Origin: Rhodospirillum sp. | GTDB taxonomy: Bacteria > Pseudomonadota > Alphaproteobacteria > Dongiales > Dongiaceae | Direction: 5' to 3' | NCBI GenBank assembly: GCA_013822765.1 | Contig: PNKY01000001.1 | Span: 682,001 to 746,000 of the forward strand | Length of the DNA: 64,000 nucleotides | Shown here: positions 36,754-47,676 of the stretch, piece by piece | Layout: each line of letters begins with the position of its first letter | Numbering within the stretch: position 1 is the first letter of the stretch | Position numbers and translations under genes: made by a program | The notes under the pieces: model-generated | Seen by the model: the letters and a program-made list of their open reading frames with translations, nothing else | Told to the model about the DNA's origin: nothing | The model's database searches: none

Positions 36754-37671
36754 CTAATCCGCCGGGACGACAGCCGGCCTTGCCTTCGGCTGCACGCTGA
36801 TCAGCAGCACGCCGCTCATCACCAGCGCGGCGCCGACGATCTGCTCCCAGCCGATCGGCTCGCCCAGCAGCCACCAGGCCAGCACGATGGTGGCGACCGG
36901 CCCGACCGCGCCGATGATCGCGACCTTGGGCGCGCCGATCATCTGGATCGCCTTGGCGGTCAGAATGACGGGCAGCACCGTCGCGACCACCGCCATGGCA
37001 AAGCAATAGCCGTAGACCTGGGGCGGGAAGGCGAAGGCGGTGGCGAGCGGGCGGGTGAGCGCAAAGTGGATGACGCAACAGATCGCCGACACGCTGGCTG
37101 CATAGGCCGCGAAGCGCAATGCGCCGATCCGCCCCACCATCTCGCCGCTGCCGACGATGTAGATCGCGTAGCTGACGGTGCAGGCGAACACGAAGCCGCC
37201 GCCGATCAAGACCGCGCTGACGTCGCCGGTGTGCTGCAGATCGCGCACGAACGAGATCGCGATGCCGATATACGACAGGGCAAGCGCGAGGATCCCCTTG
37301 GTGCCGATCGACTTCTTGAACAGCACCCAGCTGATCAGCGCCACGATGGTTGGATAGAGGAAGAGGATCAACCGCTCCAGCGAAGCAGTGATGTATTCGA
37401 GCCCCATGAAGTCGAGCAGGCTGGAAAGGTAGTAGCCGACGAAGCCGAGCAGGAACACCGCCCTCCAGTCGGCGCGAGTCAGCGGCCGCGCGCCCTGGCG
37501 GGTCGAATACCAGGCGATCACCAGCAGCATCGGCAGCGCCATGATCATGCGCAGCGCGAGCGCGGAGATCGCGTCGGCGCCGTACAGATAGGTCAGCTTG
37601 ACGAAGATCGCCTTGGTGGAAAAGAACACGGCGGCGGTGAAGGCGACGATCGCGCCGGCAGAGATCCACAT
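36754..37671 (-). CDS. EamA/DMT-family transporter
   Basis: 305 residues from ATG 37671 with ten predicted helices in two EamA repeats: FFSTKAIFVKLTYLYGADAI and YLSSLLDFMGLEYITASLERL in the first, VATVLPVILTAKAIQMIGAP and VGPVATIVLAWWLLGEPIG in the second. Such proteins export metabolites across the inner membrane; the substrate is unknown. The longer frame from 37800 lacks a matching N-terminus and is not used. Confidence 0.88.
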   Translation of the reverse strand: MWISAGAIVAFTAAVFFSTKAIFVKLTYLYGADAISALALRMIMALPMLLVIAWYSTRQGARPLTRADWRAVFLLGFVGYYLSSLLDFMGLEYITASLERLILFLYPTIVALISWVLFKKSIGTKGILALALSYIGIAISFVRDLQHTGDVSAVLIGGGFVFACTVSYAIYIVGSGEMVGRIGALRFAAYAASVSAICCVIHFALTRPLATAFAFPPQVYGYCFAMAVVATVLPVILTAKAIQMIGAPKVAIIGAVGPVATIVLAWWLLGEPIGWEQIVGAALVMSGVLLISVQPKARPAVVPAD

Positions 37672-37840
37672 GGGGCAGGGAATTGGCTGGCGTTGCGGGC
37701 TGCAGCCGCCTGGCAGGATGTCCCCCGGGCCGGGCTGCGAGGCAGCATCATGCCCACCCCGGCGCGGCGCGTCGAGCCGCCGCGCATGCATGACTGCCAT
37801 GTTGCGGCCCGGTTACGGGCCGCTGGAGGCTAGGGCGTCG

Positions 37841-38236
37841 TCAGCCCACGGCTGTCAGACGCTCCGGGCTGGGCATCTCGGCGCCCCACATCTTCTCGAG
37901 CGCATAGAAGGTGCGCACTTCGGGGCGGAACAGATGCACGACCACGTCTCCGCCATCGAGCAGGACCCAGTCGCCCTGGTTCTTTCCCTCGACCGAGACG
38001 CGGCTGACGCCGGCCTTGGTGAGCTTCTCGTCCAGGTGCGTGGCCATGGCCGCCAGCTGCCGGGAGTTGCGCCCGGTGGCGATCACCATGTAGTCCGCGA
38101 TGGTGGATTTGCCTCGTAGGTCGATGGCGACGATATCTTCGGCCTTATCGCCGTCCAGGGAAGTCTCCACGATCTTCAGAAGATCCTGGGTCTTGTCTGC
38201 GGCCGGCTTCGCGGCCGCCTTACGCGTGCGAGGAAT
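37841..38236 (-). CDS. rsfS: ribosome silencing factor RsfS
   Basis: RsfS binds ribosomal protein uL14 and blocks subunit joining in starved cells. LLKIVETSLDGDKAEDIVAIDLRGKSTIADYMVIATGRNSRQ and the WVLLDGGDVVVHLF run are diagnostic. The start is unclear. A perfect AAGGAGGT at 38244-38251 points to an ATT codon at 38236, giving 131 residues. In-frame alternatives are ATG 38263, with no ribosome site, and GTG 38293, overlapping nadD by eight bases. Family length (~105-120) favours the short form. It follows nadD closely, as usual. Confidence 0.9.
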   Translation of the reverse strand: MPRTRKAAAKPAADKTQDLLKIVETSLDGDKAEDIVAIDLRGKSTIADYMVIATGRNSRQLAAMATHLDEKLTKAGVSRVSVEGKNQGDWVLLDGGDVVVHLFRPEVRTFYALEKMWGAEMPSPERLTAVG

Positions 38237-38243
38237 GGTAGCT

Positions 38244-38251
38244 ACCTCCTT
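38244..38251 (-). promoter_or_regulatory. perfect ribosome binding site before an ATT codon
   Basis: AAGGAGGT on the minus strand is fully complementary to the 16S rRNA 3' end and stands seven bases before an in-frame ATT in rsfS. It would be an odd coincidence inside a coding region. Confidence 0.6.
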
Positions 38252-38285
38252 ACCCGGCGGCATCGGCGACCGCCGGCCTGTTGGC

Positions 38286-38894
38286 CTACTCACCCGGTTT
38301 GGCCTTGCCCGCTTGCTTGCGGGCTCGCTCGGTGCGGATCGCCGTCGCCGAGATCGGGTTCAGCCGATGGTGCACAAACACCCAGGCCGGTGCCGGAGTT
38401 GCCGCCAGGGTCTTCAGCGCCGCTTCGCGCCGCCGCGACCGCCGGAAACGCCGGGCCGCCAGGGAAGTCAGTGCCTTAATAGTATAGGTAGGCCGGTCGA
38501 AAACCGCAATTGGCGTGAGGTGAAAGATTCGTGTCCAGTCGCGCCAGGATGCAATTTGCGCCAAATTGTCGGCACCCATCAGCCACACGAAGCGATATGA
38601 CGGAAAGCGCGTCACCAGCTTACGCAGGGTGTCGGCGGTGTAGCGGGTGCCGAGCGTCCGCTCGATGCCGGTGACCCTGATGCGCGGGTGATCCGCGACC
38701 GTTTGCGCGCTCTTCAGGCGCTCCGAAAACGGCGCCATGCCTTTTTCCGGTTTCAACGGATTTTGCGGCGAGACCAGCCACCACACCTCGTCGAGATCGA
38801 GATAGGTCAGGGCCGCGACGCTGATGTCGCGATGCCCGTCATGCGCGGGATTGAACGATCCGCCCAGCAACCCGATGCGCCTATGTCCCCCCAT
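38286..38894 (-). CDS. nadD: nicotinate-nucleotide adenylyltransferase
   Basis: 202 residues. The nucleotidyltransferase motif GGSFNPAHDGH at ~11-21 and the C-terminal NPISATAIR (ISxTxIR motif) flank PQNPLKPEKGMAPFSERL and FVWLMGADNLAQIASWRDW, all typical of NadD. It makes nicotinate adenine dinucleotide from NaMN and ATP in NAD synthesis. It sits in the common alphaproteobacterial order proB-proA-nadD-rsfS. A parS site lies 44 bases upstream of its start. Confidence 0.95.
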   Translation of the reverse strand: MGGHRRIGLLGGSFNPAHDGHRDISVAALTYLDLDEVWWLVSPQNPLKPEKGMAPFSERLKSAQTVADHPRIRVTGIERTLGTRYTADTLRKLVTRFPSYRFVWLMGADNLAQIASWRDWTRIFHLTPIAVFDRPTYTIKALTSLAARRFRRSRRREAALKTLAATPAPAWVFVHHRLNPISATAIRTERARKQAGKAKPGE

Positions 38895-38937
38895 GCGGCC
38901 TTGCGTATTTTCCGTGTCAGAGAGTCACGCTTTTGCG

Positions 38938-38953
38938 TGTTTCACGTGAAACA
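38938..38953. other. chromosomal parS centromere site
   Basis: TGTTTCACGTGAAACA, a perfect 16-bp palindrome and exact match to the bacterial parS consensus recognised by ParB. It lies in the 166-base gap between nadD and proA. ParB loads here, spreads, and helps origin segregation through ParA and SMC loading. Only one copy was seen in the window. Confidence 0.9.
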
Positions 38954-39060
38954 TTGCGGGTAGTTCAAGACCGCACCTGGCCATCCTATTACTCCGTCAT
39001 CCCAAGCCTTGCCATGACGAACGGGGGCGGGCTGCGATTTGAGTGCGTCGCGCGAAGCGA

Positions 39061-40334
39061 TCAAGGCCGCACCTGGCCGGTGCCGCGCACGAGGTACTTG
39101 TAGCTGGTGAGCTGCTCGCAGCCGACCGGGCCGCGGGCGTGCAGCTTGCCGGTGGAAATGCCGATCTCCGCGCCCATGCCGAACTCCGCCCCGTCGGCGA
39201 ACTGGGTCGAGGCGTTCCAGATCAGGATGCCGGCATCGATTTCGCGCAGGAAGCGGTCGGCGGCTGACGGATTCTCGGTGATGATCGCCTCGGTGTGTTT
39301 CGAGCCGTGACGATTGATGTGCTCGATCGCTTCGCCGACGCCGTCGACTACCCGCGCCGCTATGATGGCATCGAGATATTCAGTGTCCCAGTCGGCGTCA
39401 TTCGCGGGCTTCACGCGGCTGTCGGCGGCCTGGAACGCATCGTCGCCGCGCACTTCGCAACCCGCCTTGATCAGATCGTCGATCAGCGTCGGGATCAGCG
39501 CCGTGACGCGCCTATCGACCAGCAGGGTCTCGGTGGCGCCGCAGACACCGGTACGCCGCATCTTGGCATTGACGGTGATGGTGCGCGCCTTTTCGAAGTC
39601 CGCATCGCCGTCGACGTAGGTGTGGCAGTTGCCTTCCAGGTGCATGATGACGGGAATGCGGCTCTCCGCCGCCACCCGTTCATTCAGCCCCTTGCCGCCG
39701 CGCGGCACGATCACATCGATCAAATCGTGCATCGAAAGCAGGATGCCGACGGCCGCACGATCGGTGGTCGGAACGGTCTGAATGGCTTCGATCGGCAGGT
39801 CAGCGGCGCGCAAGCCCGCCTGCAGGCATTCGACGATCACGGCGGAGGAGCGCGCGCTTTCCGATCCGCCGCGCAGGATCGCGGCATTGCCGGACTTGAG
39901 ACAAAGTCCGCCGGCGTCGGCCGTCACGTTGGGGCGGCTTTCATAGATGATGCCGATGACGCCCAATGGCACCGATATGCGAGCGATCTTGAGGCCATTG
40001 GGGCGGTCCCATTCGGACAGCACCCGGCTGATCGGATCGCGCTGTTCGGCAATCTCTTCCAACCCCTTTGCCATCGCCTCAACGCGCTTCGCATCCAGCA
40101 TCAGCCGGTCGAGCAGCGCGGCGCCGAGGCCCTTGGCCTTGGCCTCGCTCATGTCCGCTGCATTGGCAGCAAGGATGTCGGCGCCGCGCAGGCGCAGTTC
40201 CGCCGCCATCGCTCTGAGCGCGTTGTCCTTGGTCGCGCCATCGGTCATCGCCAGCTGAGTCGCAGCCGTCCGTGCGGCGCGTCCAAGGGCGCGCATCGCG
40301 TTGGTCAGATCGGCGGTTTCAACCTTCATCACGT

Positions 40335-40338
<4 letters not shown>
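39061..40338 (-). CDS. proA: glutamate-5-semialdehyde dehydrogenase (gamma-glutamyl phosphate reductase)
   Basis: 425 residues. ProA reduces gamma-glutamyl phosphate with NADPH in proline synthesis. [27 protein letters not shown], then [11 protein letters not shown] and the catalytic Cys-266 in [10 protein letters not shown] are all present; the C-terminus has [22 protein letters not shown]. Its ATG overlaps the proB stop (ATGA), so the two are coupled. Confidence 0.96.
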
Positions 40339-42541
<2,203 letters not shown>

Positions 42542-42549
42542 TCACCGTT

Positions 42550-42653
42550 CGTCATCCTCGTGCTTGGCACGAGGATCCACGAGTTTGACTGCTGCGAATG
42601 CGACCCCGCCCCACGAAACTCGTGGATGGTCGTGCCAAGCACGACCATGACGG
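42550..42653. repeat. CACGAG interspersed palindrome, copy B
   Basis: GTCATCCTCGTGCTTGGCAC and the reverse GTGCCAAGCACGACCATGAC close a long hairpin, with ATCCACGAGTTT and AAACTCGTGGAT as inner arms. A diverged copy is at 29591-29676. It fills the gap between the rpmA terminator and obgE. Confidence 0.75.
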
Positions 42654-42695
42654 TGGAGGGTGAGGGGTAGGGGTGCATCTCGTCAAACTCCAACG

Positions 42696-42734
42696 CAAAA
42701 GAAAAGGGGAATGGCACGCTTGCCATTCCCCTTT
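42696..42734 (-). terminator. intrinsic terminator of rplU-rpmA
   Basis: On the minus strand CAAAGGGGAATGGCA pairs with TGCCATTCCCCTTT around a four-base loop and is followed by TCTTTTG. It lies about 50 bases after the rpmA stop. Confidence 0.9.
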
Positions 42735-42784
42735 GTCCGTCTCGTGAATGGCCGCGCTGGGAGCTAGTCCCGCGCCGATCGCAT

Positions 42785-43042
42785 TCAGTTGCTCGGCTTC
42801 ACCGAAACGAAGGTGCGGCCGCCGCTGGAGTGCTTGAAGCTGACCGTGCCGGTCGCCTTGGCGAACAGGGTGTGATCCTTGCCGATGCCGACGTTGGCGC
42901 CGGGGTGGAACTTGGTGCCGCGCTGGCGAACCAGGATGTTGCCGGCGAGGACTTCTTCCGCGCCGAACTTCTTGACGCCGAGGCGCCGGCCGGCGGTATC
43001 GCGACCGTTGCGGGATGAACCGCCTGCTTTCTTATGTGCCAT
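42785..43042 (-). CDS. rpmA: 50S ribosomal protein L27
   Basis: 85 residues, standard for bL27: [48 protein letters not shown] and [14 protein letters not shown]. The N-terminus starts AHKK without the cleavable extension seen in Firmicutes. It contacts tRNA near the peptidyl transferase centre. It follows rplU by 24 bases and is closed by a strong terminator. Confidence 0.98.
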   Translation of the reverse strand: MAHKKAGGSSRNGRDTAGRRLGVKKFGAEEVLAGNILVRQRGTKFHPGANVGIGKDHTLFAKATGTVSFKHSSGGRTFVSVKPSN

Positions 43043-43066
43043 AGCTCAACTCCCTACGCGGCGCGC

Positions 43067-43381
43067 TTACGCGGCCTTGATATCGGTGATGCGCAGCACC
43101 GTCTGGGGCTGCCGATGGCCGCGCTTGCGGCGATAGTTGTGGCGGCGGTGCTTCTTGAAGATCAGCACCTTGTCGGCCTGGGCCTGGTCCAGCACCTTGG
43201 CCACGACCGAAGCGCCCTTCACCAGCGGCGCGCCGACCTTCAGGTTGGTATCTTCGCCCACCATCAGGATTTCGCTGAACGTCACGTCGGCGCCGGCTTC
43301 GACTTCCAGCTTCTCGACCAGAATGACGTCGTTCATGGCGACCTTGTATTGCTTGCCGCCCGTCTTGATCACTGCGAACAT
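43067..43381 (-). CDS. rplU: 50S ribosomal protein L21
   Basis: 104 residues from ATG 43381: [15 protein letters not shown] is the invariant start and [18 protein letters not shown], then [10 protein letters not shown] the usual end. The frame can be opened much further but the added part is Arg/Pro-rich and spans a terminator. It is cotranscribed with rpmA, the normal arrangement. Confidence 0.98.
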   Translation of the reverse strand: MFAVIKTGGKQYKVAMNDVILVEKLEVEAGADVTFSEILMVGEDTNLKVGAPLVKGASVVAKVLDQAQADKVLIFKKHRRHNYRRKRGHRQPQTVLRITDIKAA

Positions 43382-43430
43382 GTTGTCCCGTCTCGATCTT
43401 TCCCTACCAGGCGGAAGCCGCCCTCGGGGC

Positions 43431-43470
43431 AAAAAACAGGGGCCGCCTGCCCGGATTTCCGGGGCGGCCC
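43431..43470 (-). terminator. terminator between the Ntn-hydrolase-like gene and rplU
   Basis: On the minus strand GGCCGCC and GGCGGCC form a GC-rich stem, followed by CCTG and six Ts (43431-43436). It most simply ends the transcript of the gene at 43583-44617. Because it also precedes rplU by 50 bases, attenuation of the ribosomal operon is a weaker alternative. Confidence 0.6.
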
Positions 43471-43582
43471 GTCCAAGGCGCGGGAATATACAGTGGGAAG
43501 GCGCACTGTCAATTGGATTCCCGCCCGCGCCAGGGACTGCGGCACACCGCTCGCCGCTCCACAAGATATTGAAATAATTGAA

Positions 43583-44617
43583 CTATCTCTTGACCGGGAG
43601 CGACATGTCCAGGTGCAGGGGCTTGGTGACCGGCATGGCGATGGTGCCCCTGGCCTCCAGCCCGACGACGGAAAGCGCGCCGGTAGCGGCATTCATGACC
43701 GCCGCGAGGCGGGTCAGGCGGTTGAGGACGGGCGGCCGCAGCCAACCAAATCCCTGGCCCCCGCCAGCGTGCCCGGCCTCAGTCTGCTGGGTGGAGGCGC
43801 GCAGGGCGTGCCAGCGGCCCTCGCTGTCGATGCCGCGCGAGCGGCCGCGCCGCCACTGGCTGTTCAGCCAGTGGTTGGCCATCACCTCGTTGCCCTCGAA
43901 CACGAACGCGCTCTCCTCCTGGCGCTCGATCACGCAGGATTCGCAGTTGGCGCCGGAGATCGCGAACAGGCAGGGCATGGCGATCGGCGTGTCGCGCAGC
44001 GTCTCCACCGCCTCGTCGAAATTGCTGCAGGTCTCGAACACCAGGCGCAGCAGATGGGTCGGCAGCATGGCGCTGGTGCCGTTGACCTTGATGCGGTCGA
44101 TCAGCCAGTCGAACGGCAGCAGATAGGTGCGGCGGCGCAACGGCGCCTGGTTGAGCGCGGCGGCGAAGCGGCCCGGCGCCAGCGCGGTCAGCACGCCGAC
44201 GAAGCCGGGCCAGGTGACGTTGAGCCATGAGCCGGCCGGGCTGCGGTGGCGCGCGACCACGATCTCAGGCCCCATGCCGTCCAGGCGCCAGTCGAGCACC
44301 CGCATCATCAGCGGCGCGACCGCCGCGGTGGTGCAGGCCCATTCGTACGAACAGTTCAGCGCATGCACGCCGGCCCCGGGCAATCGCTCGGCGATGTGCT
44401 CGATCTCCGGCACGTAGGGCGAATCGTTGCGCGCCACCCACTGGCGCGAGCGCCAGTCGAGGAACGCCACCACCGGCGCCGAATAGCTGCGCCTGGCGAC
44501 GGCGGCGAGGCGCCGTGCGCCGGCGGCCGTCAGCTCGAACAGTCGCTCCGCCCCGCCCTCATCGCAATCGATGATCGGGATCTCGGGCAGATTCGCATCG
44601 GGGTCGCGGTACTGCAT
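43583..44617 (-). CDS. putative Ntn-type amidohydrolase (acid-ceramidase/NAAA-like)
   Basis: 344 residues, no signal peptide. HALNCSYEWACTTAAVAPLM holds a candidate nucleophile Cys, followed by RVLDWRLDG, the 'R.LDW' that follows the nucleophile in acid ceramidase, NAAA and choloylglycine-type hydrolases. WLNVTWPGFVGVLTALAPGRFAAALNQ and VMANHWLNSQW fit the same fold. Here the Cys is internal rather than at a processed N-terminus, so self-cleavage would be needed. The gene starts 10 bases after the oxidoreductase gene and is probably cotranscribed. Function is inferred and moderately uncertain. Confidence 0.5.
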   Translation of the reverse strand: MQYRDPDANLPEIPIIDCDEGGAERLFELTAAGARRLAAVARRSYSAPVVAFLDWRSRQWVARNDSPYVPEIEHIAERLPGAGVHALNCSYEWACTTAAVAPLMMRVLDWRLDGMGPEIVVARHRSPAGSWLNVTWPGFVGVLTALAPGRFAAALNQAPLRRRTYLLPFDWLIDRIKVNGTSAMLPTHLLRLVFETCSNFDEAVETLRDTPIAMPCLFAISGANCESCVIERQEESAFVFEGNEVMANHWLNSQWRRGRSRGIDSEGRWHALRASTQQTEAGHAGGGQGFGWLRPPVLNRLTRLAAVMNAATGALSVVGLEARGTIAMPVTKPLHLDMSLPVKR

Positions 44618-44627
44618 GGTGTCGCCC

Positions 44628-45632
44628 CTAGAGGCTCACCCAGCCTCCATCGACGTCGGAGCGGAACAGGGCATCGAGGATGCGCATGTTCTGGATCGCG
44701 TCCTCGATGCCGTAGGGCAGCGATTTTCCGTCCAGCACCGCAAGCGCGAAGGCCTCGGCCTCCTCGGCATATTGGTCGCACGGCGCGATGGTCTCACTTC
44801 GAGCGGAGCTGCGGTCGAGCGCCTTGCCGGTATCGACCAGGATGGTGGTCGCTTCGCCCTGCGGCGCGTTGAACGGGATGATGATCTCCACACGGCCCTT
44901 GGTGCCGAGCGCCTGTACGCTCTGGTACGGCACCAGCTGGGTCGAGCAGGTGAAGTTGAGATGCCGACCGCCGCCGAAATCGACCAGCGCGCCGGCCAGG
45001 CGATCGGTGCGGAAACTGGGATCGCGCTCGATCACCGAGACCACGCGCTTCGGCTCGCTGCCGAACAGGAAGCGCGCGCCGACGATCGGGTAGCAGCCGA
45101 TGTCCAGGATGCCGCCGCCGCCGATGTCCGCCATGTTGCGCACGTTGTTGGGGTCGGCGTTGAAATAGGAGAACACGACGTTGACGGTCTTGATCTCGCC
45201 GATCTCGCCACTGCGCACGATCTCGCGAGCGCGCAGCCACTGCGGATGGAAGCGCACCATGAAGGCTTCCATCACGATGCGGTCCTTCGGGCACTGACGC
45301 AGCTGCTCGGCCTCAGCGGCGGTGATGGCGATCGGCTTCTCGCACAGCACATGCTTGCCGGCCTTGGTGGCCTGAATGGTCAGCGGCACGTGCAGGTGGT
45401 TGGGCAGCGGGTTGTAGATCGCGTCGACATTGGGGTCGGCCAGCAACTCGTCATAGGTGCCGTAGGCCCGGGGGATGCCGAGCTTTTCGGCGGCCTGCTG
45501 GGCGCGCTTGAGATCGCGCGAGCCGATAGCGACCACCTCGGAATGGGGCGAGCGCTGGATGCCGGGAATGACCTTTTTGACGCCGATATCGGCCGTGCTG
45601 ATGATGCCCCAGCGGAGCTTGCGGGTAGCCAT
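44628..45632 (-). CDS. Gfo/Idh/MocA-family oxidoreductase
   Basis: 334 residues from ATG 45632. The Rossmann start KLRWGIISTADIGVKKVIPGI, the SRDLKRAQQAAEKLGI loop and the family hallmark GKHVLCEKPIA (Lys of EKP) are present, then MEAFMVRFHPQW and GGGGILDIGCYPI. Such enzymes oxidise or reduce sugars and related polyols with NAD(P). The substrate is unknown. It is transcribed together with the Ntn-hydrolase-like gene. Confidence 0.9.
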   Translation of the reverse strand: MATRKLRWGIISTADIGVKKVIPGIQRSPHSEVVAIGSRDLKRAQQAAEKLGIPRAYGTYDELLADPNVDAIYNPLPNHLHVPLTIQATKAGKHVLCEKPIAITAAEAEQLRQCPKDRIVMEAFMVRFHPQWLRAREIVRSGEIGEIKTVNVVFSYFNADPNNVRNMADIGGGGILDIGCYPIVGARFLFGSEPKRVVSVIERDPSFRTDRLAGALVDFGGGRHLNFTCSTQLVPYQSVQALGTKGRVEIIIPFNAPQGEATTILVDTGKALDRSSARSETIAPCDQYAEEAEAFALAVLDGKSLPYGIEDAIQNMRILDALFRSDVDGGWVSL

Positions 45633-45767
45633 GAAAACCCCTCCCAAATGCGGCGGGCGGTCCCGAGCGGCCGCCCGCGTCAATCCCGCGACTATGCCAC
45701 AGGTGGAGCGGGGACTGCCAAGTCCCGGCGGGCGCCGGAAAACCGGGAAAACGGCGCAAAGCCGGGC

Positions 45768-45796
45768 TTGCAGCAGGGGATCGCCGTCGCTATTGT
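45768..45796 (+). promoter_or_regulatory. possible promoter of tRNA-Ser
   Basis: TTGCAG and TATTGT are separated by 17 bases and would place the transcript start about 28 bases before the tRNA. The -35 match is partial. Confidence 0.4.
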
Positions 45797-45830
45797 CCGG
45801 CCGCTTTCCTGAGGCCACATCCTTTCGTGC

Positions 45831-45921
<91 letters not shown>

Positions 45922-46423
45922 CTTCTCCAGCCACATTGGAAAGTGCGCTGGAATCCAAACGAAAAGAGCGCTTCCAAAATCGAGTGTGTACCAGGCCTGT
46001 GGCCAAGGGCAAGACCACGCGCGCGCCTCGGCCTCCTGCGAGAACAAGACGCTTCGGACCATCTAAAATCGATGGTTGCTGGTTCGCTGTTGAGAAGACA
46101 CCGTTGGCAAGAAGTCCGAGGATATAAACGCAGGACGTCCGCCTATGGCACCTTTCGCACGAAGCGGTTGCACCTGAGGTGCTCGGTCGTCTGCCGCTGA
46201 GCCGGAACGAACCCAATCGGTAAGACGGCCGGCAACTGTTCGTCAGGATGCTGCATCCCCATCGCCTTCATGACCGCGACAACTGCCCGCGTCTAATTGA
46301 TTCCGCGCCATTGTGAGCTGCGGCAGCCCAAATTTCCGCTGTTACCGGCCTCGCTTTCCATTCGGTTTAACTGTTCGGTCATGCCCCCATGGAAGAATCA
46401 CCGCAGGCTCGGAGTGGAACCGA
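45922..46423. other. intergenic stretch with one degenerate palindrome
   Basis: About 500 bases between tRNA-Ser and the PAS_5 gene. A degraded TGTCCGC-family copy lies at 46135-46168 (GACGTCCGCCTATGGCACC, then GAAGCGG). No integrase, tRNA-end repeat or convincing ORF was seen, so there is no sign of an island integrated at the tRNA. Confidence 0.5.
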
Positions 46424-46909
46424 ATGACTGCGAATTTTCGTAAAATTGTATTTCCCGTGACGTGTCACCCGAACACGCGGGCCCTCTATGAGTACTGGCT
46501 CGCGAAATGCGGCTCGCGCAGGATGCCTACACGGAGCGACATCGACCCCACGGACATGCCCCGGGGCGTGTTGCCGGGAATATGCATTGTCGAGGTCGTT
46601 TTGGACGAGAGGCGTTACGTCTATCGCCTCGTGGGCACCGAAGATGTCGAGGTGCGCGGTAAGGATCCAACCGGACAGTCTGTCATCGAAGGTTTCTTCG
46701 GCCCCTCGGTAGACGATGTGCTGAACAGTTACGACCGAGTGGTATCAACCCAGGCGCCGTTCTTAGACCCAACTCACTTCAAGGCGCCAAGCGGCCGTTA
46801 CGTGACCGAAGAGACCCTATTTCTCCCTTTGTCTGACGACGGGAACACTGTCAACAAGATCCTCGTCTTCTCTCAATCGCGCCACATGCGCAAATCGGCC
46901 GCAGCGTAG
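46424..46909 (+). CDS. PAS_5 domain protein
   Basis: 161 residues from ATG 46424, with GGAG 10 bases upstream. TRALYEYWLAKCGSRRMPTRSDIDP, DMPRGVLPGICIVEV and RYVYRLVGTEDVEVRGKDPTG correspond to the PAS_5 family (PF07310) of alphaproteobacterial single-domain proteins. These are cytosolic and of unknown ligand. Transcribed alone. Confidence 0.8.
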   Translation: MTANFRKIVFPVTCHPNTRALYEYWLAKCGSRRMPTRSDIDPTDMPRGVLPGICIVEVVLDERRYVYRLVGTEDVEVRGKDPTGQSVIEGFFGPSVDDVLNSYDRVVSTQAPFLDPTHFKAPSGRYVTEETLFLPLSDDGNTVNKILVFSQSRHMRKSAAA

Positions 46910-47148
46910 CGCAACAGCCGAACAAAGGGCTATTTGCGGCTGGACTTTGCACGGGGCGCTAGGAAGGATTGATCAACTTTCCAACCTCCAGTCGTGCGAC
47001 TGAGGCGCGCTAGGGCTATCCCGTTCTCGACCGCTGTAGTCTCTCCGCGATTGGGTGGCGTCGAGCGTGCTGACATAATCGGCGAAACCCGTGTCTCATT
47101 CACGATCGGGGGCATGCCAAGGCAGTGATTGGCATCTCCAGCTGACTT

Positions 47149-47646
47149 TCATAGCCTCAATGCGTGAGCCTCCAAATAGAGAGATGGTCGATGGTCAAGA
47201 TCGCCTGTTTCATCGCGAACATAGCCCCGCGAGTGATAAAGTCTGGCTACCCCTGAAGCGCCCTGCCGAGTATGAAGGCATATCGCTGATGCACCCCATT
47301 TCCGTGCAAGTGCTTCGGCAGCATCCAACAATTTTCCAGAGAGGCCGCGACCTTGAAATTCTGGATGGATCGCGAGGAGCCTGAGATCGGCCGCGCCCGC
47401 AATCCAGGCTTCACTATCCGATGCGCCGGCAGGATAGAGCGTGACGGTTCCAACAATCCGGCCATCGATTTCGGCAACAAGCACGCTCGCAGAGGCCCGT
47501 CTTGCCGATTGGTTCCTGAGATCCGCCAATCTCTCCGCCGAATAGGAGACGTCCGGTAGTTTCTTGGCAAATTGGGTGAGGTAGGCTTGAACCAGCAACT
47601 CGCCAACAATGGTGTCGTCAGCCTCGACCGCATCGCGAATAATCAT
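47149..47646 (-). CDS. GNAT-family N-acetyltransferase
   Basis: 165 residues from ATG 47646 (GGGAG five bases upstream; a GTG at 47664 adds six residues). MIIRDAVEADDTIVGELLVQ starts the fold, LLAIHPEFQGRGLSGKLLDAAEALARK carries the acetyl-CoA loop Q-G-R-G-L, and GVARLYHSRGYVR is the typical end of a small-molecule GNAT. Acceptor unknown. A 41-codon ORF ends 30 bases upstream on the same strand. Confidence 0.85.
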   Translation of the reverse strand: MIIRDAVEADDTIVGELLVQAYLTQFAKKLPDVSYSAERLADLRNQSARRASASVLVAEIDGRIVGTVTLYPAGASDSEAWIAGAADLRLLAIHPEFQGRGLSGKLLDAAEALARKWGASAICLHTRQGASGVARLYHSRGYVRDETGDLDHRPSLYLEAHALRL

Positions 47647-47676
47647 CTCGCTCGGCTCCCACACGGTTGAGGTGCC

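Noticed and set aside
39386-39420. Possible repeat insertion inside proA (translation DSRVKPAND)
   Set aside because: The string resembles translated interspersed repeats, but alphaproteobacterial ProA normally has a variable loop of this length before DWDTEYLDA, so no insertion is needed.
43431-43470. L21 leader riboregulator
   Set aside because: The hairpin with a T tract lies on the minus strand directly after the Ntn-hydrolase-like gene and is better explained as its terminator.
46930-47115. 61-codon minus-strand ORF
   Set aside because: No ribosome site, no conserved-looking motif and a composition like random sequence.
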